DNA from: Tubulanus polymorphus
Taxonomy: Eukaryota; Nemertea; Palaeonemertea; Tubulaniformes; Tubulanidae
DNA length: 64,000 bases
Reading direction: 5' to 3'
NCBI RefSeq assembly: GCF_964204645.1
Contig: NC_134027.1
Location: 24,602,485 to 24,666,484, forward strand
Positions within the stretch are counted from its first letter, which is position 1, and the number at the start of each line of letters is the position of its first letter. A program made the translations under genes and the position numbers. A model generated the notes under the pieces. That model did no database searches, was not told where the DNA came from, and worked only from the letters and a program-made list of their open reading frames with translations. This document shows positions 1 through 13,900 of the stretch, one piece after another.

Positions 1-271
1 CCGATTACAACTTCCGCTGTTCATCAGACTCGGCGGCGCTTAATATCCGAGTCCGTTCGGAATTCACTAAACATGAAAAAATGATTAGTCGTAGAGACAA
101 AACTTCTAGTTTTCAGCGCTGTGTCCCCAAACCCGCAACGCAGTCCGACAATTATCTATTTTACGACGGCCGACCCACTTTTGACCATGTCCCCATAACA
201 AGACAAGAAACGAAATTGATTTCAGAGCTGGTGTTCAATGTCTCTGTAATTTCATAAATATTCGGGTGAAC

Positions 272-552
272 ATCGGGTGGATAGAACGATGACCACACTC
301 AAACGTGGTGAACGGATAATAAGATAAAAACCCACTATCTACAGATTAAAAGAATTTAAAAACAAGAATTTATTTATTCAATATAAAATATATAGAATAC
401 ACGACGTTTCGATCTCACTACCTGACGATGATCTCTAGGGTGAGATCGAAACTTCGTGTCTTATATATATTTTAGATTGAATAAATAAATTCTTGTTTTC
501 AAATTCTTTTAATCTGTAGATAGTGGGTTTTTATCTTGTTATCGGGTGGATA
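272..552. mobile_element. Palindromic insertion flanked by 12-bp direct repeats
   Basis: The 12-mer ATCGGGTGGATA occurs at 272-283 and again at 541-552, like a target-site duplication. Between them lies a long inverted repeat: the left arm (about 313-415) is the near-perfect reverse complement of the right arm (about 440-543), with a short spacer around 416-430. The arms are AT-rich and contain an AATAAATAAATTC-type stretch. The right arm starts with CTGACGA (422-428), a 6-bp stem (430-435 with 442-447) and GAAAC (448-452), which resembles a hammerhead ribozyme core. The layout recalls Penelope-like or retrozyme-type termini, but no protein-coding part is present. Family assignment is inference. 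Confidence 0.55.
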
Positions 553-927
553 TTTACGAGTTGCCTGACAAAATACAAATAACTTGAATTTTATTCGATT
601 TATTTATGGTAGAACTCTGTAATAGTGCATGTTTTTCCTTTGTTTCCTCTGTACTTATATCTGCTTTGTGGTTAGAATACGTAAACAGGCTTGACTGATG
701 CACACGTGCTCGCTGAGTTTTACTGAGGATGCCAATTTTCACCGATTCAGCTTTCTGTATTTCGCTTCGTTAAACCGGGTTGAAGCCTTATAAGAAGTCG
801 CATATCGTCGCAGAGTTTTTTCGGACGACGAAGTCACATTTTGGAAGACGTTTTGCAGATACTTCCAATGGATGCGTACACGCGTCACTTCACTTAACTC
901 GAGTTAGATAGAGCTAGAATTCATCGG

Positions 928-1266
928 ATAGGGAGAGGGAGCGGAAGAGGGAGAGGGAACGGGAGAGGGAGAGGGAGAGGGAGAGGGAGAGGGAGAGTGA
1001 GAGTGAGAGTGAGAGGGAGAGGGAGAGGGAGAGGGAGAGGGAGAGGGAGAGGGAGAGGGAGAGGGAGAGGGAGAGGGAGAGGGAGAGGGAGAGGGAGAGG
1101 GAGAGGGAGAGGGAGAGGGAGAGGGAGAGGGAGAGGGAGAGGGAGACCGAGACGGAGACGGAGAGGGAGACCGAGACGGAGACGGAGACGGAGACGGAGA
1201 CGGAGACGGAGACGGAATGACCACAAGGGGGTAGAGACTGAGAGGGAGAGAGCCGGAGATGGAGAG
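928..1266. repeat. (GGGAGA)n purine-rich simple repeat
   Basis: A hexamer microsatellite, mainly GAGGGA, with GAGTGA variants near 995-1012 and GAGACG or CCGAGA variants after 1143. One strand is almost pure purine. Because the unit is 6 bp, all frames stay open and give spurious Arg-Gly, Ser-Pro and Leu-Pro translations. Confidence 0.95.
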
Positions 1267-1780
1267 GTAATTCCTGCTACATGCAACCCGTTGTAAACTC
1301 GTAAAGCACGCATCCTGACTGGAGCCGTAGATCTTACCGAGAATTACACAACAAAACGATTGGCAGCTTAAGCACTGAGTTTCGCGGATCATGTGGAATT
1401 ACCGAGGAAATACGAAGCGTTTAACTATCGCAAAAAAAACTCGTAAACTACTGAAAAAAAGGGAAATTCACTAACCGCGTATTGTGAGAGGAATCGTGTA
1501 ACATCTCATGTTTGGATTAGAGGTTTATTTGAAGACCAAATCCAGAGAGCGAGATGTTGTCTATTGTTTTATTTTTATGAATTTAGTCTCTCACTCTAAA
1601 GTATAATCGTAATCTGGCTCCAGTTCCAGAGTCGTGAGTCTGGGTTCATTCTCACATGAAACGTGGTTCCTTTTAGGGAAAAATACTTGCATTTTTACAG
1701 AAATTGTCAAATCTTTTTTTCAAATGTTCAATGACTGTTTTTGTCGTAACGAATATGCTAATGGTATGCTACTTTTTCAG

Positions 1781-1948
1781 GTGACGACACGAACGCCTCC
1801 GAATTCCCGCCTCCACTCGTTAAAGATTACCGACCGGGTGACACGTGTTACGATTTCACGCACGGTGATTGGAGGAAACGAACGTTCACCAGTCCGAATT
1901 ATCCGCTCAATTATTCGAACAAAACCGAATGCATTAGTCTATTAGTGG
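1781..1948 (+). CDS. NETO: NETO-like exon: start of CUB1
   Basis: Acceptor TTTTTCAG ends at 1780 and donor GTACGT starts at 1949. The exon begins with two bases of a split codon and ends with one. The read reaches the first CUB cysteine (DTCYDF) and then the hallmark FTSPNYPLNY with the second cysteine (TEC), the usual start of a CUB fold. Confidence 0.85.
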
Positions 1949-4900
1949 GTACGTATACTGCTTACTATGGCGGCCGTTTCGGCCCACATTTAAAAAATGT
2001 GACATTCAAACTCACCATTCTAAACATTTCTCACTTTTCGTTTTAACGTAGCGTTACTGGTGGATATCGAGTGTCCATATTCTTTTCTAAATCTTTTTTT
2101 ATGGCACGAATCAGCCGCCATGCTTACTGGAATAGGAGCAGTGGTTAATCAGAAAACAAGCTGAAACTGCCTCGTGATGGTTGATACTGGATATCAATGT
2201 TCTCATCGATTCTGATCCGTTGGGTTTTAAGGGGAAAATTAAAAAACCGCAGTCCGGACCCCGGTGGGCCACGGCCCACATACTCCTGAAGAGCAAAAAT
2301 GTACCATATTCCTTCTGAGCCCCTGCCCTAATCCTAGATCCGCCCTTGTGAAATCAAATTTTCTAAATGCCTAATGACAAACAGAAAGGACGAACACTTT
2401 TTAGCTCAGAAAGTTTTTGGCGACAAAAAGTTGTTCTCTGTTGAACTAACAAATACAACGTGTACACACAATATGCGCTAACAGCTCGAATCATCATCCG
2501 TGGCCTCGTTCCCTGTTGGCTGGACAAACACGTGTAGATTCGTGCATGTCTCACTTCATTACTACCTCTTAGTCTAGACTTCGCTGTGGCTGAGACCAGT
2601 CGTCGAGCCGTTGTTCCCGTCAATCTAACCACGCCGTAACACGCAATGAAACCGTTGCATCTCGATATTAAGTTCGGCTCGGCGGTATTCCGACCCCCTG
2701 TTCCCGATGGAATTGTCGACCGCACTGTCTGGGCTCGTGTCTCGTTTAAAGAAATCTTCGCGGCATTGAGACATCGTAATCAATCAACAAGTTACCTGGT
2801 TGCGATGGTAAACACGTCTGTGGCAAGCGAGGATCCACCAGGTTCGCAAGTGTGCGGTAGGATATCATCGCTCATATTCTGGGGAGAACGGTCTTTTCTA
2901 ACTTAAAATATCCAGGCATGAAAAAAAACAAAATGGCGGTTTTTACTCTGAAGAGAAGGGTTTATGGTCTGGAGGTCTTAGAACAAAAAGTAAGAAGCTG
3001 GTAACTTTGGTGGTAATAGCGCTACAATGCTTTTGAGGTCGAAAACCATCGAAAAGCATCGTTTCTTGGTTTAGGCGAGCTTTTAGTTGAAGCGATCAGA
3101 TCCCGCTCATGATTGCAAGAGGGACAATCCTCTATTTCGAAGAAAATTGCCTGATAAACCTAAAGCGGGGGCGGCAGAACTTCCGAAGACGTTTTCAAGA
3201 TGCAGACCACATTTCATCGCGAATTTTCTTTTTTTCTAATTTCTTAGTTTTCGATGCGATATTATGTTTTTCTTTGTTGATTCATCTGGTTATTTGCACC
3301 GCCGAACATATCCCGGTATTCGGAAGACGATTTAAAAATACATCGCTTCTTGAGAACTGTTTAAAAAGGTCTGTAATGCAGGCGTTATAAACCTTCGAAG
3401 CTAACTATGAAACTGTATTTCGTTAGGTAAACATAAGGCTGCAGCTGGTTCGAGGCCTGACTGCAAAATCTTCGAATTGAACCCATATAATTGTGGAACT
3501 GGGTCCAGAGTCCAATAGAACCCAGGCAACTGCGAAACTGGACCCAGAGTCAAATTGAACCCACAGGACTGTGGAACTGGATCCAGAATCAAATTAAGCC
3601 CACGCAACTGCGAAACTGTATCCAGAGACAAATTAAGCCCACACAACTGTGGAACTGGATCCAGAGTCAAATTAAGCCCACAGGACTATGGAGCTGGATA
3701 GAGAGTTCAATTAATCAGATATTAATCTTTTCCTTAACATTCATCCCTTAACTACGAAGTGAGTGACGTCTCTTTCTGTGAAATACCACATGAGAACCAT
3801 GTAAGTGAGTGACAGGGAGACTAGACGCCTGAGCATCAATCACTAAACACTGACAGATCAGAAAAATTTGAAATGGTTTCAGTGCACTTTTAAGACACTT
3901 CTACAGACAGCAAAACGCTACGATTCTTATTTTCGTCTTGAATCGACGGCAGTGGTATAATAGACCGGTCTCTGCTGTCGAGCTCGCGGGATTCCCGATA
4001 AATTTCATTACGCGACGCACAAATTGCTTGGGAATAAATTAAATTTCGATTTTTGCGGCAGACTACTCTCCGCAGTTGGAAGCGATCAGCTAGCCAGAAA
4101 AATGTAAACGCTGCGTCGTTTTGTAATACGAACAGTGTCAGGACGACTAGATCAAAACGTAGTTCAGTTTCGATAAGCTTACTGCAACCAAGATCTGGGG
4201 CAAATCAGATCTCTTTGTCAAACACGGTTGATTGTCTCGGGCCATGGTTCGAATCTTATTCACCATTCATACAAATAGAGAAAGTATGGATGTATTCTAT
4301 TAAATCTGAACTGAAATCTGGCGCCATTGTCCTCTGATACACCCACTTATGCCACCTGGTGGATCCTCAATTGCCACAGTCGCTTGCGGAGTCATCCTTC
4401 TGGGTCCAGTCCAGTTTTACGAAGACGTTAGACTAAGATTTCCGGTTTAATTGCTATTGGTTACTGCGTTCAGATAACTGGTTAAATTTCATGGTTGTAC
4501 ACTAATGGTATTAACTTAACCGTTTAAAGCTGGAATTTTTTTTCACGAAACTGAACTCTATATTCCGTGCAAAAACCACTAAATCCTCGGTGTGTCATAC
4601 ATCATTTCTCAAAAATATTCTCTTTACAGCTCCGAAAGGCCACACGCTGCTACTCGACTGGAGAGACCACTTCGAGTTGGAGGCGTCGGAAGATTGCAAA
4701 TTCGATTTCCTCGAGATCCGAAACGGTCCGTACGGGTACTCGCCGTTGATTGGACGGTACTGCGGCACCAATTTTCCCGGACCAATCAACTCGAAGACTC
4801 GTTACTTATGGCTACGTTTCGTGTCGGATGATTCAGTCGAATGGAAAGGTTTCAAGGCCGTTTATAGTTTTTTGTTAGACCCCAGTAAGTAATGATCATG

Positions 4901-7900
4901 TTGGTAAATTTCGAGAGGTTGCGACGATGACGATCATCGAGACTTTTTCACGAGCGTTTTTAGACGTTTGAAAAGCCGAGAAATATTGATAGATTTGAAA
5001 TTCTGCTCGAATGAAGAGGGTTCTACAATAAAATGGCTAATTCAGGCCATACGTGAAATGATATCCCAAACAATCAAATTAAGGAAAATAACGTGACAAA
5101 ACGAGTTATTTTGTAAGAATATCGCCCTCATTTGCATGTGTCAATTTTTCCCAACAAAATTACCATAAAAAATTTGTATATATGCAGATGAGGACCGGTA
5201 CCACGAGGAACGACGAAATCGAAAATTAGGCGCCAAAACGAGAAATGTTGGTTTTTTCTTCTCGCCCTGTCGCCCTCATTTGCATATTTCTGTGATTACT
5301 TTCAGCCACCACACCCTACATTCTAAACTCGAACCGACTTCGCATTCTGTTAGAATATATTGAAATGCATCATATTTCATTTGTTTCTACATAATTTCAG
5401 ATCCCGAGCTTCAGTATTCCCGTAACTTTTCAGGTCAGTAAAATTAGGCAGTACATTAGATTAGATTAGAACATTAGAAACGGCTGTTCAACAAGTTACC
5501 ACAACCGTCCTCCTTGTCTTGGTTAAAGAAACGCCTGGGTCAGTTCCATAGTTGTTCGGTCAAAAATTCAGAATTAAGAGACGAATTTCAGTACGTACTG
5601 TGAGACTCGATCACAGTGTGATCAACGTATACCCTAGTTACAATGCAGGATCCAGTTCCACATTTCTCAGTGACTTTGAACTCATTGAAAATGAACTGAT
5701 TCTAACTCAGAGTTAACATTTAACTCATAACCGTGGAATCGGGGTCAATTGCTCAACTCATGGTTAGAGTTAACCATTGGTTAATTGAACAGGTGACAAT
5801 CAAAATTGTATTATCACCATTGTATTTATTTGGTGGTTAACTCTTACTTTGCCACTGAGCAACTGAAACCCCTGCGCAAGAGATCCCGCAATTAAGTCCT
5901 GAAAAAGATGATAAGTTCTTGTAGTAAATGCAAATATTGTTGAGCAACATTTCGGTTATATTCTAATAGCCATCAACGTACAAAGTAATAAAGACTAAGA
6001 TTATACTCCACAGTAATGAGCCAAAATTGATTTATTTCACGAAAATCTTAAGAGTCGAATCCGACCAACAACTTTGGAACTAACCTGGGCCCAGTTTCAC
6101 GAAAAAGATTAGCTCTTTTTTGATGTGATAAAGGTGTTTCTCATTTTTTGTTAAACCGGACTCTTAAACTGTACCGCATTCATACATCCTCCATTCGTCA
6201 ATATTTCCGAAAGACTCGTAGCGTATATACTAAATCATATAATCTATTATTCTTATACTTACGCAGTCCCTCAGTTATACCAAACCAACGATTCTGTCCA
6301 GCTCAGTGAAGGTATTCGAATTCTAGTATGTTGTCCACTTCACCGTCATGTTCATTCACTTCTTCTGTCTTACACTGTAATAATTCTTCTTTTCCGATAT
6401 GTTTGAAATCCACGCGCTTTTTCAAACGATTTTCAAACGAAGTAACTCATTGCTGAGTGTTTTGTTTTTTCGACGAATCTTGTAACCCCGAACCAGTTCC
6501 GCAGTTGTGCCTGAGACCACGAGACCCTATTCGATCGATTGTTAAGTCACAATTTGCAGAAAATTTTCAATATAAAAACGTCGAATTTCAAGCAAAAAAT
6601 GTTACTGTTATAAAGTACCAAAGATTTGGGTTGAAATATGAATTGAGTCAATACATATGGGTTGAAGCAAGTCCGACTTGCTTCAACCCTGACTGAGGAA
6701 CTGGTTCTCGAGTACAGAGTTCTTTGCACTAACGAACATTGTATTTTCAACAAATTCTTCATGGTATTTTGCTTGTTTTTCACCTCTCCTTCGAAGTTTT
6801 GATTTTCTGATATGTCGAACTGTATGTAATTGTGTATGGATGTTTTCTCTATTGTAACTTATCACCTTAATTCATATAATTGTCGTTTTAATGAGCAATG
6901 AATCCAGATTTTAATCGAAAAAAGATATGTATCTCGGAAAATAGACCTAATAGTCTTTGATTTGAGTTCAAGGCTTACACGATGAAGTTATACATTAATA
7001 TATAGAATAATAAGTTAAAGTTAATCTAAATCTATTAATTTGTTCCTTTTGTCAATTCAGTTACTTCTTCAAGGCGGATCTTAAAAAATGTGTGTTCTCC
7101 TTTTTCAAGCACTGATTTCTTGATTGAGTTGTGATATGTTGTAAATACAGCACACGAAATGCACCGACCTTTTTTCCGAAGTGTCAAAGTCAATCGTTCT
7201 ATCTATGCTGTGACGTGTTGTGTTGTGATGCTATGTTTGTCAAATCGTAAATACTTTGTGAATCGATTGATTATTGGTTTAATTTGGGTCATATGACGAA
7301 AACGTCGACCAATACGAATGAGGATACTCGTCAAATATGGCGTCGCTGTTCACTCATTGGTCCGAGGCCGAGTCGCTGCAAACCAATAGAAAAAACAGTA
7401 GCAATTTTTCAATTGTGTTAAAAATGTTAATTAATTGTGTCAAAAATGTTAATTAATTGCTATTTTTTGTATTGGCCTCTAGAAGATTCCACCAGGGGTC
7501 AGTAATGCAGTCAATGCTTACACTATAGACCAGTCTAAGACCATTATGGTTCCATAGTAAATCTAACAAATTAAGATCTGACAGTCTAACACCATTTTGG
7601 TTCTATAGCCAATCTAAAAGCTTAAGACCAGTCTCGTGATTCAATACCACTTTTGGGCTTAAGTCAAGACTAGGCAACTGGCCCTGTACCTCATAAATAG
7701 CCTCGATAACGTATGTTTGGCCGTGGTCCCACAGTTCTGGATCAATTTAAACCAATTAATACTGAAAGTGATAGTTTTCGGTTTTGATCATCTATCTGAA
7801 AGAAAAGAATAATTCGAATTTGGAGTCAGATTGAAATACAGTTTTTGCTTTGATTCTAAAGAATAAACGAGGAATAACTAGGTCATTTTCGGTGGAAACG

Positions 7901-10900
7901 TTGTGATGAAATAACGCGTTTAACTCCGTTGTCGATTTCGATTATTATTTCAGTTTGTCTTATCAATGTAATCAACGCTCATAAAGTCAGTGACCTGCGA
8001 ATCCTCGAACAGCAGTTTTCTACGAGTTCCATTCCACATATAATCAGACAAAAAATAGACGATCATTTGTTACCGTTAGACTGTACGTGGGTGATACACA
8101 TCCCGCGAGGACTCAGGGTGAGTACATTGAGCCAGCGTCTGGAGTTGCGCCGTGTGGCCGACCAGTGGTTTAAGCCGCGTCAGTTATGTCCTAGTTTCTC
8201 GTGGTTCATTCGAAGGTTCGAAACCCGCTTATTAAGGGTCGGTCCTTCTCGGCCCATCTCCTATCAATTTGACTGGTATAAACGAACATTGTATCCGGCT
8301 AAAACCATTTTTCTGCTGCCCCTGGAAACCGTTTTTAAAACCAGCCCCTGTATTCCATGTAGGTACTGATCTTTGAGGACTGATGATTCTTTTTTCAGAT
8401 GTTCCTGAAATTCACCGAATTTTCTATCGCCTCCAAACACTGCGACGACAGTTCGCTGGAGATCTACGACAGCACTACCTCGCAGGCGAACCGCGTGAAG
8501 CTACTGTGTAACTCAGAAGCCGGCTCCACCGAATATATGTCGGTTTCTAATCGTCTGCTCCTGCGAGCGAGAGCGGAAGAATTGGAAAATGCTGTCAAAT
8601 TCAGTGCCTTCTTCTCAGTATTATATTCAGGTAAAAAGAAAAAACGAACTGACATGAAAAAACTCTCGACGGATACGACGTTGAGTTCGATTTTCTCATG
8701 CTCGCTTGCCAGGGTTTGGTTGCCACCAGCCGGAGCTCACACCAACGCAAAACCTGGCCGCTCACCCACATTTTTTGGGGCGGACAGGTTAACGCTCAGC
8801 GCCCGCCAGTCTACTAGCCAACAGATGCATTGCTTTTGCCGGCAAGTTTGCTTTATAAATACCACGCATCTGATTGGATAGATGTATAGACTGGGGACAC
8901 TGAGCGGGAACCTGTCCGCCCAAGAAATCTTGGGTGACGTAATAGACCAATAAAGGGTTTGCGGCCAGGGTTTGTGTTGGCGTAAGCTTCAGCGGGTGGC
9001 AAACAAACACTGGCAAGCGAGGATGGAGTTTCTCCGTAGTGACTTTAGTTTGGTCCCATTTTAGTTCTACGTCTCACATTCTCTTTGCCACGATGAAGCA
9101 CATTATTTTCTTCGGCATCCAGTTCCGCAGTTGCGTGGGTTCTAATTTGACTCTGAACCCCGTTTCACAGATGTTGGGGATCTGATTTGACTATGGGTCC
9201 AATGCCACAGCTGTGTGGGTTTGATTTGAATCTGAATCCAGTTTCAAATTGACTCTGTACCCATGTTTCACTGTACCGTACGTTCAATTGGACTATGGAA
9301 CTAAAGCCCTAAAGTTCAGTGGGTTTGATTTGATTCTGGATCCAGTTCCACAGTTGTGTCGATTTAATTTGATTCTGGATCCAGTTCCACAGCTGTGTGG
9401 GTTTAATTTAACTCTGGATCCAGCTCCACAGATCTGCGGGTGTTATTTTACTCTGGGTCCAGTTCCACAGTTGTGTGGGTTTGATTTGATTCTGGATCCA
9501 GTTCCGCAGTTGTGTGGGTTTAATCTAACTCTGGATCCAGCTCCACAGATCTGCGGGTGTTATTTGACTCTGGGTCCAGTTCCACAGTTGTGTGGGTTTG
9601 ATTTGATTCTGGATCCAGTTCCGCAGTTGAGTCGATTTAATTTGACTCTGGATCCAGTTCCACAGCTGTGTGGGTTTAATCTAACTCTGGATCAAGCTCC
9701 ACAGTTCTGCGGGTGTTATTTGACTATGGGAGGGGGGCACTCCCTCAGTGGTATGGGGTTTTAATTTGACTGTGGACCCAGCTATGTTGGGATTTGACTA
9801 ATATCGGCTTCATTGAAAGTCACTGGCATCAATGAGTAGTTGGAGACGCCGACCCTTCTACATATGAGGACGTATATATCTCAACAGTGGTTTAAGCAGC
9901 CTCTTACAAAGTCCTATACGTAGCCGCCAGCTCATTTAGATTCGGATTCTTCGCGCATTTATCTCGCTCGACAGAGGGAACATAAAATGACGTATAATGT
10001 GTGTTAATCTAGCTAACTGCTGCCATATTCTCAGGCAACATTTACCCGGTTAATTTCGCTAATTAGTACGTCCCACCCGCTGAAAGCATCGCGCCGCGAC
10101 GCAGCGTAGATTTATACATGTCGGAGCGATCGAATTGCCGGCTATCAACCGTATAAAGCATTCGACGTCGTTTAGGAAAGTTTAACGACATAAATATTGA
10201 ATTAACTTTTGAGTGAAAAAACGATTATCACAATATTGCGATTGCTAATTCAGATCTCATTGAATCCGTGTCGAACGCCCATATCGGCAGCGAACAGCAT
10301 AAATATTATGTTTTATCGGTATCGAAATATTGTTGATATGTATAATTGATAAGTGTATTAATTTCGTTGGTATTTTTTTTTCGTTATTCAGGTCCGTGCA
10401 AACACGATAGTTTATTTCGTTGCGGTGACAACACGTGTGTGAATAAATCGTTGTTGTGTAATGGTAGAGTGAATTGTGCCACTGAGTGGGATGAACTGGA
10501 ATGTGATGGAGTTGAAAAACCAGGTAAGTATTTCACTACCTCATATCTTGCCATTTTTTTCATTAATTTGACTCTGGAACCACTTCCACATTTGAGCGGG
10601 TTTTATTGGCTATGGATCCAGTTCCACAGTGGTGTGGGTTAAATTTGACTATAAACCCAGTTCCACAGTTATGTGGGTTTAATTTGACTCTGGATCCAGT
10701 TCCACTGTTATGTGGGTTTGATTTTTATCTGGATCCAGTTCCGCAGTTGTGTGGCTTCAATTTGACTCTGTATCCAGTTTCGCAGTTGTGTGGGTTTAAT
10801 TTCACTTTGGATACTCTTCCACAGTTTTGTGGGTTTAGTTTGACTCTGAACCCAGTTCCACAGTTGTGCGGGTCTTATCTGACCCTGGATCCAGTTCCAC

Positions 10901-13900
10901 TGTTGTGTAGGTTTAATTTGATCCTGGATCCAGCTCCACAGTTGTGTGGGTTTGATTTTTATATGGATCCAGTTCCACAGTTAGATGGCTTTAATTTGAC
11001 TCTGGATCCAGTTTCACAGTTGTGTGGGTTAAATTTGATTCTGGATCCAGTTTCACAGTTGTGTGGGTTTAATTCAACTTTGGATTCTTTTCCACAGCTG
11101 TGTGGGTTTAGTTTGATTCTGGATCCAATTCCACAGTTGTGTGGGTTTAATTTGACTCTGGATTCACAGTTGTGTGGGTTTAATTTGGCTCTGAAGTTCC
11201 ACACTTGTGCGGGTCTTATCTGACCCTGGATCCAGTTCCACAGTTCTGGTTCTATAAGCGTAACTGTGTACGCCTGTCTCCCTTGCATCTCTCTTGCTTG
11301 TAATATTCCAACGAATAATTCATCGCCACGAAAGGCAACGACAAGAGAAAACTTTTAGTAAGGATCGCAGAAAATGGCTTTTATTCGCATCATCGACAAC
11401 AGTAATCAAGGAATGTATGCGGGACGCGTTAGAAAAAAGCTCTCGGTTCATTCGTATCTCGATAACGATCTTAACGAACAAACGGCATCGATAGAAAACA
11501 ACGGCCCTGTGTGGCATTCTTTTGAATTTATTCCACGTATCGTTATTGCGTCGAGCCCGGGGGTAAGAATTCTATCGCTCACCGACGTTACGACAAGATC
11601 TGAATACCAATAGCCGGTATCGATCATTTATCGATGATTCAAATCCAACCGTCATTCGTCTGTCTGGGCCAATGACCGCACGCAGTTCACCGCCAAGATA
11701 AGTAAAACTTCCGATCGCTTTGGATTGTCCGGGCTTTTATCGCCAAACTTAGTTTGTCGTTAGTTGAACCGTTTTTAAGGGATATCGCCCTTTACGAACG
11801 GAATAGAAATCGTTTAATTAGCCTTCGGTAGAAAATTGTAAAATGTCTTTCCGCAATCGTAAAAATCTTTGCGCGAATGATCTATGTATCCTTTTTAAAT
11901 CGACTGTTTCTCAAATGGAAGGATACGTTTGCATCTAACCTCGCCATTTACTAGATTTACTTATTTTTTTGTTTGTTTGAAAACTACCAGTTAGAAGAAA
12001 GATATGACTGTGGTTATAGCTTACACTGAAGTTAGAACGTGGTCAGTGAAGTTGTTCATCGCCAGAACCGGTGAACTACCTACATGGCAATAAGCACGAG
12101 AATGGGGATATTGAAACTAGTGAAGTCTGGGGGTCTTGAAACTTCTGAGATCTATCATGCAAATCGTACAAAATGGCGCCGCCACGTGACAGAAGCGTGT
12201 GCTTGCAAGAGCTCCATTGTAACTGATGAAAAATCCCATACGGCGGCAGTCTGATCTTATTTTTCAATATCTCTGAAGCTCACGGAGATAGATAGACATC
12301 GCTAAGATGGCCTATATTCAATATAAAAAGTCGATTTTATGTAATATTTCAGTATAATTTGACAAAATCTCAGATATTCAAATTTTCCGACTTAAATTCG
12401 TAGACGCGCACTATCTATACTTACATCTCAGCTCATCGATTATTCATTGGTCGAAAAAACCGATCGAGACAAACATTGCATAACTGGAGAGTCGAGGGTT
12501 TGTGTGTGTGTGTGTGTATCAAATTCGAGCACTTTTGAATAATTAACAGATGCGACTGAAGATGTTACGTGTATAATGAAATCAAAACGACATCCCGAAA
12601 GCTGTTCTGAACTCGAATACATAGCCATTGCATAATCGATCAAAATCCCTAGTTTTAGTAAGTTAAACGAATAGTGCAAGCTATCGCAGGTTATTTTGTT
12701 TTAAAGTCTTTCCCGATGCTCAGAAAATGATCCATTTCATCGGAAATCTATGGCATTTGCTGTTTTTTTTCGTTAATGTACGTGCTTATTATTACAATGC
12801 CAATGAATTTTTGTCTTTTTCTGTCCAGTTATGAATTTAGTAAAAGATTGGTAAATTCGTGATAAAAAGTTAACCATTCAATGTGGACCTAGTTTTTCGG
12901 CCAAGACTATGGAAGGTTTAGAGATCCCTGTTGCCATTAGTCGGTTTTATGAATTGACCCACATATCGACCAATCACGGTGGCCTTTGCATTCTTTGGCG
13001 ATAACTATTTCGCTCCAAATCAGACATTCTGATTTCATCCCGTATATACATTCTTGGATTATAAAAAATGTATGATCTTGTCCGAAACGGGGGAGCGGTC
13101 GAGTCGGGATGCGCATGAAGTATTGGTGTCGTCTGCCAACGACGCACCGATCGTCTGCAGCAGTTCTTTCCATCGATGTTCAATAACTGTGTGCGAGTCG
13201 GCGCAGTTACCCGCTCAGGATTGGGTGCCGCTGCGACGCGTCTGCGTAAACAACGAGTCAGCAAATCAGTTGTTGACTTCTAATAGAACATAACTATAGT
13301 GTGTAAGCAAGATTATTCGAGTCTTGCGAAGTCTTGGTGGAGCATGTGTGTTTCAGATACTTTCTTATCTTGCTTTCGAGAGTTCGAGAGGATCGTTCAA
13401 TACCAGGTAGAATAGCGGTAAGTTCGTTTGTTCAAACAGAAATTCTAGAGAGAATAATTTTTTCTACTACAAAGATGATTCCTGTTCATCAGCTAGAGCC
13501 GATTCGGCAGAGTCGACAATTTGATTTATACTGTAGAAAAGATCTTATTATTGACATAAACTCATAATTGTGGATCCATCTCCACCTTTATATTTCGGTT
13601 GAGCCTTGAGTGTTCTGTATCTCCTACCGGGATGGTTGGTTTAGACTGTTTTTTAGCGAGATCGGTTTATAACAATACATGTTCATTCGTAAATACATGT
13701 TCACGGAATCCAGTCCCAGCCTCGATTGTGCAACTACCATAGGGCTCGCAGTTAATTACTTTAAGTACGGCCTTAAGTCGTTGAATTAGTATTTCTTCTT
13801 AAGGGCTTTCAGCTAGATCTTGATAATGGCATACAATGTGTATCCTGACAAGGCGAGTACCGGTTTCTTGATCCAGATGATCTAGGAAATCTAAGTCATA

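Larger units (their letters stand above)
1..1780. other. Left-edge non-coding region
   Basis: No convincing coding exon is seen here. It holds a palindromic insertion (272-552) and a GA-rich simple repeat (928-1266). The missing first exon of the NETO-like gene (signal peptide) must lie here or left of the window; I could not place it. Confidence 0.6.

Noticed and set aside
904-1392. Long open frames of Ser-Pro, Leu-Pro or Arg-Gly repeats on both strands
   Set aside because: They are translations of the GGGAGA microsatellite. All frames are open because the unit is 6 bp, and there is no non-repeat domain.
8387-8881. A separate gene starting at the ATG at 8399
   Set aside because: It is an internal exon: a strong acceptor precedes it, the phase matches 8117, and the part after 8630 is intron and a mobile element.
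9249-11223. 171- and 205-codon open frames with a 13-residue repeat, as a possible repeat protein gene
   Set aside because: They coincide exactly with intronic 39-bp satellite arrays, lie in different frames from the flanking exons, and have no signal peptide or start context. Kept only as an observation about the satellite.
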